From positions 1 to 6,961 of the forward strand of contig CAZLLV010000342.1 in assembly GCA_964560325.1 (NCBI GenBank): a stretch of DNA of 6,961 nt, in the 5' to 3' direction. Numbering within the stretch: the stretch's first letter is position 1; every line of letters begins with the position of its first letter. The notes under the pieces were generated by a model. The model had not been told where the DNA came from. It saw nothing but the letters and a program-made list of their open reading frames with translations, and ran no database searches. Positions 1 to 4,554 of this stretch are shown piece after piece. The stretch is from CAZLLV01 sp964560325 (GTDB lineage Bacteria; Acidobacteriota; Thermoanaerobaculia; Multivoradales; DATKCC01). The position numbers and the translations under genes are program-made.

Positions 1-182
1 TGCGGTGCAACGACTGTATCGATTACCACGTGATGCAGTGCGTGGAGGCGGGGTGGAGCGAGGAGGAGATGCTGGACGGGCTGAACGTGGCGCTGGTGGT
101 GGGCGGGACGATCGTGATCCCGCATTTGCGACATGCGGTGGAGACGATGGACCTGCTGCGGGCGGAGAAGGAGGGGGGCTGA
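1..182 (+). CDS. AhpD-like / carboxymuconolactone decarboxylase family protein (3' fragment)
   Basis: Only the last 59 codons are inside the window; the frame is open from the left edge (first full codon at 3) and stops with TGA at 180-182. The visible part opens with RCNDCIDYH, a CxxC pair followed three residues later by His. This is the redox/proton-relay signature of the AhpD/carboxymuconolactone decarboxylase fold. It continues as a helical stretch (EAGWSEEEMLDGLNVALVVG) typical of the family: an 'AG-(S/T)-xEE' helix cap followed by a small-residue Gly-rich helix. AhpD-type members act as cytosolic thiol-disulfide peroxidase partners, while others are decarboxylases. The CxxC favours the thiol-active kind, but substrate and partner cannot be told from a fragment. 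The gene converges on the TPR gene downstream, and a long GC-rich inverted repeat begins 15 bases after its stop. Family call is good; precise function is open. Confidence 0.8.
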   Translation, partial: RCNDCIDYHVMQCVEAGWSEEEMLDGLNVALVVGGTIVIPHLRHAVETMDLLRAEKEGG

Positions 183-196
183 GGGGTTCGTGGCAC

Positions 197-374
197 GGGC
201 CGGAGCCGGGGCCGGGGCGGCCGGCCTCCGGGGCGGCTCGGCTTCCTGGGTGGCCCGACGATGCCTCGCCTCCCAGGGCCGTCCGCGCGTTCGACGAAGT
301 GCACTCCCGCCGTCGGTGCTTGCTGCGCGGGCCCTGAGCCCTGCGGCCGGCCGCCCCGGCCCCGGCTCCGGCCC
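197..374. repeat. Perfect 30-bp inverted repeat bracketing about 118 bp
   Basis: Bases 197-226 and 345-374 are exact reverse complements of each other over 30 bases. The left arm begins GGGCCGGAGCCGG and the right arm ends CCGGCTCCGGCCC. The whole unit is 178 bases, with no open frame resembling a transposase. The enclosed segment has its own small dyads, for example CCTGGG with CCCAGG. The left arm starts 15 bases after the stop of the upstream gene. It could be a REP/MITE-like element or a bidirectional terminator; no target-site duplication is evident. The arms are low-complexity G/C, which lowers the surprise somewhat, but 30 exact pairs is more than composition readily gives. Confidence 0.7.
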
Positions 375-466
375 CTGAGACGATCGGTGGGGGTCGGGGC
401 GTGCGGCCTCCGGCACGCGTCGGCGGTTGGGCCGGTTCCGGCTCCGGCCCCTGAGACGGTCGGTGG
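362..466. repeat. 29-bp direct repeat, two copies 76 bp apart
   Basis: Bases 362-390 and 438-466 match at 28 of 29 positions; the only difference is A383 against G459. Each copy contains CCGGCTCCGGCCCCTGAGAC followed by a GGTGG end. The first copy overlaps the right arm of the 30-bp inverted repeat, so part of that element has been duplicated toward the TPR gene stop. The match includes a non-GC stretch (CTGAGACG), which argues against pure composition. Confidence 0.75.
429..450 (-). terminator. Possible terminator hairpin of the TPR gene
   Basis: GGGCCGG at 429-435 pairs with CCGGCCC at 444-450 around an 8-base loop, 38 bases past the TAA stop of the leftward TPR gene. There is no following U-run, so intrinsic termination is not assured. 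It may simply be part of the repeat that overlaps it. Confidence 0.35.
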
Positions 467-487
467 CGAAGGGTGGGCCGGACCCGC

Positions 488-1840
488 TTACACCCCCGGC
501 CCTCGGGTCGCGAGCCTCTTTCGGCTCGCCTCCAAGAGAGCCAGACTCAAGGTCTTGCGCTCGGCGGCGACGAGCACCAGGCGGACAGCGGCAATGGTCT
601 CGTGCGGTGCCGCCGGCGCCCGGCCGATGAGGACCATGGCTTCCTCGGCGTACCCCCGAACCGCCGAGAGGCGCCCGATCTTGAATGCGACCAGCGCCAG
701 GTCGAGCGAGATCATCCCGGCAAGGTACGAAAGGTCGCGCCGCGAGAGCTCGTCGCGAGCCTCGGAGAGCACGTCGATGGCAAGCTCGTGATCCCCTCCG
801 GCCGAGAGGAGCCTGCCTTCGATCCATGAGCGGCGAAGCGCGACCATCGGCTCCTCGATCTCCGGCAGAGAATCGAAGACCTCCCGGGCGGCGAGAATGT
901 CCCCGGCCTCCAGGAGCAAGCCTGCGGCGTTGATTCGGACAGCGATCGGCATGAGCGGGTCGATCTCAGGATCAAGATGCGAGGCGGCCCGCTCGACCTC
1001 CGCCGCGGCCTCCCTGTACTTCTCCTGACAGTGGAAAAGCTTGGCGCGCTTGAGCATCACCCGCCCGGCCTCGTGGAGATCGTCGTGCAGGACGTGGGAC
1101 GCCTCGACCTGCTTGAGGAGCGCCTCGGCTTCGAGATAGCGGTACTGGTAGATCAGGAGAGAAGCCTTGAGTGACAGGACCAAGGCCTCGACGCGGCCGC
1201 CGCCGGTACCCCTCGAGACTTCCCGCTCAGCGTCCAAGAAGCTCTCCTCGGCCGTCGCAAACTGCCCCACGACCCGAAAGCTGTTGGCGAGGTAGGCGTG
1301 TGCCTTGGCCCGGAGATCGGCCGTCCACTCCGGCTGATAGGTCTCCGGGTCGAGCCTGTCGGCGATCTCGGCCGCGAGGAGGGAGCGCTCCAGGGCAGCC
1401 TCGGGGTCCTTGTGCCAGAGGCCGCGCGCCTCGGAGAGAAGGTGCTGGTAGAACGCCCACTGATGAAAGTTGGATCCGCAGACGACACGGGCCATCTGGT
1501 CGCGTAGGCAGAGCCCCTGAAGCTCCGCGGAAAGCACCGGGACGAGCTTCAGCTCGATCGCCACGGTCGGATTGAAGTGCTCCAGGCGCTCGACGTCCTG
1601 CCAGAGGTCATCGAGCGCCGCGAGACACACCTCGCACTGGAGAGCTTCGGCGGAGGAGACCAGGGTCGCGTCGAGAGCCTCCTTACACCGCGGACAGCTG
1701 CTCGCCAAGAGCGACCAGCTCTCCGCGTCCGGCAATGCCGGCGAGCAGCGCGGGCACTCGAGCAGGCCCGCGTCGGGAGGCCGATCGTCGATCTCGTCGA
1801 AGGCATCGAGCCAGAGTTCACGCGACAGATGGGTATGCAC
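488..1840 (-). CDS. Cysteine-motif N-terminus plus TPR-repeat protein, function unknown
   Basis: 450 residues, starting at GTG 1840. The start is set by a strong Shine-Dalgarno AGGAGGAG (1846-1853) five bases upstream; the frame stays open to an ATG at 1930, but that would read through a stable hairpin and has no such site. The N-terminus (HTHLSRELWLDAFDEID) leads into three CxxC pairs: CPRC at about residues 29-32, CPRC at 49-52 and CEVC at 69-72. This could be a zinc ribbon or a drifted anti-sigma-type zinc finger, since the first pair sits in a GLLECPRC context like HLxxCxxC but lacks the His. From about residue 125 to the end the protein is alpha-helical with TPR-like pairs, for example FHQWAFYQHLLSEARGLW, then RAKAHAYLANSFRVVGQFAT, then LKASLLIYQYRYLEAEALL. 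No signal peptide, membrane segment or DNA-binding HTH is visible, so it is probably a cytosolic protein-interaction scaffold or sensor. It lies 99 bases after a secreted-peptide gene on the same strand. GC at third positions looks lower than in the EF-P cluster. I do not recognise a named gene. Confidence 0.85.
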   Translation of the reverse strand: MHTHLSRELWLDAFDEIDDRPPDAGLLECPRCSPALPDAESWSLLASSCPRCKEALDATLVSSAEALQCEVCLAALDDLWQDVERLEHFNPTVAIELKLVPVLSAELQGLCLRDQMARVVCGSNFHQWAFYQHLLSEARGLWHKDPEAALERSLLAAEIADRLDPETYQPEWTADLRAKAHAYLANSFRVVGQFATAEESFLDAEREVSRGTGGGRVEALVLSLKASLLIYQYRYLEAEALLKQVEASHVLHDDLHEAGRVMLKRAKLFHCQEKYREAAAEVERAASHLDPEIDPLMPIAVRINAAGLLLEAGDILAAREVFDSLPEIEEPMVALRRSWIEGRLLSAGGDHELAIDVLSEARDELSRRDLSYLAGMISLDLALVAFKIGRLSAVRGYAEEAMVLIGRAPAAPHETIAAVRLVLVAAERKTLSLALLEASRKRLATRGPGV

Positions 1841-1845
1841 GAAGT

Positions 1846-1853
1846 CTCCTCCT
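1846..1853 (-). promoter_or_regulatory. Shine-Dalgarno that fixes the GTG start of the TPR gene
   Basis: On the - strand this reads AGGAGGAG, five bases (ACTTC) before GTG 1838-1840. It is one of the best ribosome binding sites in the window and is why the shorter 450-residue product is preferred over the 480-residue reading. Confidence 0.75.
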
Positions 1854-1882
1854 GGTGAGATTGCGCGAAGACGGTAGCGAGG

Positions 1883-1919
1883 AAAAGCGGACGTCCCCGC
1901 GCCGAAGCGCGGGGACGTC
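1883..1919 (-). terminator. UUCG-capped 13-bp hairpin: terminator or attenuator between peptide and TPR genes
   Basis: Read on the - strand, GACGTCCCCGCGC (1919-1907) pairs perfectly with GCGCGGGGACGTC (1902-1890) around a TTCG loop closed by C-G, the extra-stable cUUCGg tetraloop. It is followed by CGCTTTTCC, a short U-run set two to three bases off the stem. It lies 20 bases past the peptide gene stop and about 50 bases before the TPR start. It would fully or partly stop transcription after the peptide gene, so the peptide would be made in excess of the TPR protein. The weak U-tract suggests leaky termination or an mRNA-stabilising cap. A competing smaller hairpin is described in the findings. 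Confidence 0.65.
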
Positions 1920-1939
1920 TTGTCCCCCACGCGGCGCCT

Positions 1940-2116
1940 CTAGACGAGACGCATCACGAAGTCGGCGAGCGCCGAAAGAAGCGCACCGATCTCTGCCAGA
2001 TAGCTCCCTCCGGCAGTCGACAATCCGTCCGGATCGACGATTGCCGGGTCGGCCTGGGCAGCTACGGGCAGGAGCGCCAGAAGCGCCCCCAACGTGGTTA
2101 CTCGGCGACGAGTCAT
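1940..2116 (-). CDS. Small secreted peptide precursor, 58 residues
   Basis: This short gene starts at ATG 2116 and ends with TAG at 1940-1942. A textbook Shine-Dalgarno (GAGGAGGT) lies five bases before the ATG. The product has a classic signal peptide: a basic n-region MTRRR, a hydrophobic core TTLGALLALLPVA, and an AxA-type site AQA ending at residue 22. The predicted mature peptide is about 36 residues and acidic. It begins DPAIVDPDGLS, has a glycine turn (AGGSY), and ends in an amphipathic helix LAEIGALLSALADFVMRLV. There are no cysteines and no lipobox, so it is not a lipoprotein or a disulfide-linked toxin. It is followed by a stable hairpin and then the TPR gene on the same strand. It could be a signalling peptide, a small periplasmic or surface protein, or a bacteriocin-like peptide; nothing in the sequence decides. 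Confidence that it is translated is fairly high; function is unknown. Confidence 0.7.
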   Translation of the reverse strand: MTRRRVTTLGALLALLPVAAQADPAIVDPDGLSTAGGSYLAEIGALLSALADFVMRLV

Positions 2117-2121
2117 CGTTA

Positions 2122-2178
2122 CCTCCTCGGAGGCAGGCTTCGCCTGATGGCTGAAGCGCCAGCAGGAGTCCCGCCTCC
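2122..2178 (-). promoter_or_regulatory. Structured 5' leader of the peptide gene: three-way-junction-like fold next to the SD
   Basis: On the - strand the leader can form an outer stem GGAGGC (2178-2173) with GCCTCC (2134-2129). This encloses GCTG/CAGC (2163-2160 with 2153-2150) and CAGGC-GAA-GCCTG (2146-2142 with 2138-2134). The outer stem ends directly against the Shine-Dalgarno GAGGAGG (2128-2122). The CCTCC of the outer stem is also complementary to the SD core, so the fold could influence access of ribosomes. This was folded by eye only. Confidence 0.35.
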
Positions 2179-2263
2179 AAGTAAGAAAGTGTCTCGTAGC
2201 CGAGAGACCGCGCGGGCGGACCGTAGGGCTCGTCTCGTCGCATCGGTGATTTCATGCGAGAAA

Positions 2264-2294
2264 ATAGTAGTGTAGTAACGCGCTGCTCGTTACT
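2264..2294 (-). promoter_or_regulatory. Candidate promoter with a 7-7-7 palindromic operator
   Basis: AGTAACG (2274-2280) and CGTTACT (2288-2294) form a perfect inverted repeat with a 7-base spacer. They sit in the most AT-rich patch of the window, about 160 bases upstream of the peptide gene. A -10-like TACTAT lies just downstream on the - strand (2269-2264), placing the palindrome over the -35 region. No good -35 hexamer is visible, which would suit an activator-dependent promoter. The assignment is inferred from position and composition. Confidence 0.35.
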
Positions 2295-2685
2295 GTAGCA
2301 GGAGAGTGAACAGAGGTCCATGCCCCATTTCGACGATCTTGGTTATGCCATTCGTACCGTCTGGCTTCGACAGGGGACGGTGCGGCGGAGGAGGCGAGCT
2401 CTCCGCTTCAGGATTGGAGCGAGTGGGTGCTGAGCATGGCGAAGCGAGCAGACGACAAGAGGACAATAGAGGACAGGGAGCCGAACTGAAGCGAGTGGCC
2501 CGCTGGCGCTGGAGGTCGGGGAGGATTGTGTCCGGGGAGCGCCACCCTCCTCGGGGCTGGGGAGCTGGCCTCCGATGTCCTCGGGTCTGCAACTCCCTCA
2601 GTCACCGGTCGGCCGATCAGCCACCGGTGCGGCCACACGCGATCGGTCTCTGGTGGTCCTTCTCATCCACCACCGTTCGTGGAAG

Positions 2686-2865
2686 GGGTCGGGGCCGGGG
2701 GTCCCGAACCGGCGCTCGGAGGGAGCGCCCGCCGGGGCGAGCCGGAAGGCTCGCCGCTGACATCAGCACCGAGCTGGTCTGCGAGCCACTCCCCCCCACC
2801 TCCACCACCGCAGCCGAATGCGGGCTTCGACCCCGAGCCCGGGCGGGAGCCCCCGGCCCCGACCC
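2686..2865. repeat. Second GC-rich inverted repeat, 16-bp perfect ends over 180 bp
   Basis: GGGTCGGGGCCGGGGG (2686-2701) is the exact reverse complement of bases 2850-2865; the pairing continues imperfectly inward (TCCCG and CGCTC against matching partners with gaps). The unit is 180 bases long, almost the same as the 178-base unit at 197-374, and its arm shares the GGGGCCGGGG core. It lies 23 bases past the stop of epmA. Inside is an independent hairpin, GGCGAGCC-GGAA-GGCTCGCC, near 2732-2751. It is likely a member of the same intergenic repeat class as the left one, though the interiors do not align by eye. Confidence 0.55.
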
Positions 2866-2888
2866 TGTCCCCGAACACCCCAACCACC

Positions 2889-3890
2889 TCACGCGCAATC
2901 GGTAGGAAACGCGAGCACGTCGCGGATCGAGTCCGTGCCGAGGGCGACCATCAGAAGTCGGTCGATGCCGAGGGCCACCCCCGCGCACTCCGGCAATCCC
3001 GCCTCCAGCGCCGCCAGGAAGCGCTCGTCGACCGGCGGCTCGGGCAACCCGCGATCACGGCGCCGGGCGAGGTCGCGCTCGAAGCGCTCCCGCTGCTCCC
3101 GCGGATCGGTCAGCTCGTGGAACCCGTTCGCCAGCTCCGTGCCCTCGACGAAGAGCTCGAAGCGCTCCGCCACCGGGTGCCCCTCGCCGTCGTCCCGGAT
3201 CTTGGCGAGCGCGGCCTGGGCGGCGGGGAAGTCGTGGACGAAGGTTGGGCGGCCGCGGCCGAGGTGCGTTTCGACCACCGTCGCCATCAGGAGGTCGAGC
3301 CAGGCGTCGCGGTCGCTACCCAGGTCGGGCACGCTGCCGCCGCTCCGCTCGCGCGCCGCCGCGGCCAGATCCTCGGCCGAGCCCTCGAACGGATCGACGC
3401 CGGCGTGGCGGCGGAAGGCCTCGGCGTAGGTCAGGCGCTCGGCCGGCTCGCCTCCGCGCGCCCCGGTCCGCCCCGCGGGCAGCACCGCCGCCAGCAGCTC
3501 CTCGACCTCGTCCATTAGCCGGTGGTGGTCGTAGCCGGGGCGGTACCACTCGAGGAGGGTGAACTCCGGGTTGTGGCGCCGGCCGGCTTCGCCGTCGCGG
3601 AAGGCGCGGGCGAGCTGGAACACCGGCCCCGACCCGGCGGCGAGGAGCCGCTTCATGGCGTACTCGGGCGAGGTCTGGAGGTAGAGCCGCCGGCCGGCGA
3701 CCTCGGCCGGGATCGAGTGGAGGTGGGCGTCCGTGACCGTGGCGGTCGAGAGATACGGCGTCTCGACCTCCAGCACCCCGCGCTCGGCGAAGAACGCCCG
3801 GATCGAAGCGAGCATCCCGGCCCGCAGCCGGAGGGCATCGAAGGTCGCAGTGGGGCGCCAATCGGCCGCGTCTCGCCCCTCGCCGGTCAC
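2889..3890 (-). CDS. epmA: EF-P--(R)-beta-lysine ligase
   Basis: 333 residues, close to the roughly 325 of E. coli EpmA (PoxA/YjeA/GenX). The enzyme is a truncated class II lysyl-tRNA synthetase paralogue lacking the anticodon-binding domain. It activates (R)-beta-lysine with ATP and joins it to the conserved lysine of EF-P in the cytosol. Class II motifs are visible in order: motif 1 at about residues 36-48 (AERGVLEVETPYL); motif 2 around 92-117, with ARAFRDGEAGRRHNPEF then TLLEWYRPG; substrate-pocket segment EGTELANGFHEL at 249-260; and motif 3 GVALGIDRLLMVALG at 304-318. The N-terminal WRPTATFDALRLRA matches the family start. I therefore chose GTG 3890, which overlaps the efp stop by 4 bp (GTGA); an AAGGAG runs directly into this GTG, too close to act as a normal SD, so translation is probably coupled to efp. 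A frame open to 4652 is antisense to epmB and overlaps efp, so it is not used. Family call is very secure. Confidence 0.95.
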   Translation of the reverse strand: MTGEGRDAADWRPTATFDALRLRAGMLASIRAFFAERGVLEVETPYLSTATVTDAHLHSIPAEVAGRRLYLQTSPEYAMKRLLAAGSGPVFQLARAFRDGEAGRRHNPEFTLLEWYRPGYDHHRLMDEVEELLAAVLPAGRTGARGGEPAERLTYAEAFRRHAGVDPFEGSAEDLAAAARERSGGSVPDLGSDRDAWLDLLMATVVETHLGRGRPTFVHDFPAAQAALAKIRDDGEGHPVAERFELFVEGTELANGFHELTDPREQRERFERDLARRRDRGLPEPPVDERFLAALEAGLPECAGVALGIDRLLMVALGTDSIRDVLAFPTDCA

Positions 3891-4456
3891 TCCTTCGCCC
3901 GGCTGATGTACTCCCCGGTCCGCGTATCCACCCGGATCGTCTCGCCCTCCTGGATGAAGAGCGGCACCTTGACCACAGCGCCGGTCTCGAGCGTCGCCGG
4001 CTTGGTCGCGCCGCTCGACGTGTCGCCGCGCACGCCCGGCTCGGACTCCACGATCTTGAGGACCACGTGGTTCGGCGGCGTCACCGAGATCGGCTGGCCG
4101 TTCCACAGCGTCACGGCGACCGTGTCCTGCTCCTTCAGCCAGTTCTTCGCGTCGCCCACGCCGTCGGCGCTCACCGCGTGCTGCTCGTAGCTCTCCGGGT
4201 CCATGAAGTGCCACGACTCGCCGTCCGAGTAGAGGTACTGCATGTCGGTCTCGACCACGTCGGCGCCTTCGAGCGCCTCGACGTTCTTGAAGGTGTTCTC
4301 GTGGACCGATCCGTCGAGCAGGTTGCGGCTCTTGACGCGGACGAACGCCTGACCCTTGCCGGGCTTGACGAAGTCGAGGTCGACGATGTTGTGCGGGGAG
4401 CCGTCGAGGAGGAGCTTGACCCCGTTCTTCAACTGGTTGACGCTGTAGGTGGGCAT
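3887..4456 (-). CDS. efp: Elongation factor P
   Basis: 189 residues, the usual EF-P length. EF-P binds between the ribosomal P and E sites and promotes peptide-bond formation at polyproline stretches. The three-domain beta-barrel protein is recognisable throughout. The N-terminal KOW-like domain carries FVKPGKGQAFVRVK with the acceptor Lys34 in the PGKGQ loop. The middle OB domain includes GADVVETDMQYLYSDGESWHFMDPE. The C-terminal OB domain has WNGQPISVTPPNHVVLKI and GAVVKVPLFIQEGETIRVDTR, ending GEYISRAKE. The PGKGQ loop with Lys34 is the form modified by EpmA/EpmB, rather than the arginine-type loop glycosylated by EarP, and both modifying enzymes are encoded alongside. GGAGAG lies seven bases before the ATG. 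It is the first gene of an operon with epmA and is divergent from epmB. Confidence 0.97.
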   Translation of the reverse strand: MPTYSVNQLKNGVKLLLDGSPHNIVDLDFVKPGKGQAFVRVKSRNLLDGSVHENTFKNVEALEGADVVETDMQYLYSDGESWHFMDPESYEQHAVSADGVGDAKNWLKEQDTVAVTLWNGQPISVTPPNHVVLKIVESEPGVRGDTSSGATKPATLETGAVVKVPLFIQEGETIRVDTRTGEYISRAKE

Positions 4457-4554
4457 GGAAAATCTCTCCGGAGCTGGATTGCTTGGGGTACCACGGACTC
4501 GCGGCTCGACTGCGGCTTGATCGTGGACGGCCGAGCTGTGAAACTGCGGCCCGG
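4457..4554. promoter_or_regulatory. Divergent promoter region between efp and epmB
   Basis: Ninety-eight bases separate the two divergent start codons. It must carry the promoter for efp-epmA leftward and probably that for epmB rightward, but I see no convincing -10/-35 pair on either strand. The efp Shine-Dalgarno (GGAGAG on the - strand, 4464-4469) is the only clear signal. Confidence 0.4.

Larger units (their letters stand above)
183..487. other. Convergent intergenic gap filled with GC-rich repeats
   Basis: This 305-base stretch lies between two converging stop codons (182 and 488). I see no convincing gene: the open frames in it are low-complexity Arg/Pro/Gly-rich translations of the repeats, without ribosome binding sites. 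It holds one perfect 30-bp inverted repeat, a 29-bp near-perfect direct repeat, and several GC hairpins that could end transcription from both sides. These are listed separately. Confidence 0.75.
2117..2888. other. 772-base gap without a convincing gene
   Basis: Between the peptide gene start and the epmA stop I find no coding region with a ribosome binding site and a plausible protein. From right to left (2888 to 2117, the direction of the - strand genes) it holds a GC-rich inverted repeat (2686-2865), low-complexity C-rich sequence near 2790, and a 2434-2580 stretch rich in AG. Next come an AT-rich patch (about 2242-2300) that probably holds the leftward promoter, and the structured leader of the peptide gene. 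The base composition of 2240-2480 is visibly less GC-rich than the flanking operons. Confidence 0.6.

Noticed and set aside
183..487. CRISPR array suspected from the repeated 29-bp sequence
   Set aside because: There are only two copies, one overlaps an inverted-repeat arm, and no cas gene or regular spacer series is present.
1841..1930. ATG at 1930 as the start of the TPR protein
   Set aside because: It would translate through the UUCG hairpin and lacks an SD, while GTG 1840 has AGGAGGAG at five bases.
1818..2321. A 167-codon - strand frame running through the peptide gene in another frame
   Set aside because: It lacks a good ribosome site, becomes Arg/Ser/Gly-rich, and overlaps both the hairpin and the TPR start. 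The 58-residue frame has a strong SD and a signal peptide instead.
2320..2433. A 37-codon + strand frame (MPHFDDLGYAIRTVWLRQ...) with AGAGG near its ATG
   Set aside because: The SD is only three bases from the ATG, the codon third positions are unlike neighbouring genes, the tail is arginine-rich low complexity, and the product matches nothing I recognise. It could be a remnant but I cannot support it.
2523..3518. A 330-codon + strand frame covering the gap and part of epmA
   Set aside because: It is antisense to epmA over most of its length, proline/glycine-rich in the gap, and has no ribosome site or family likeness.
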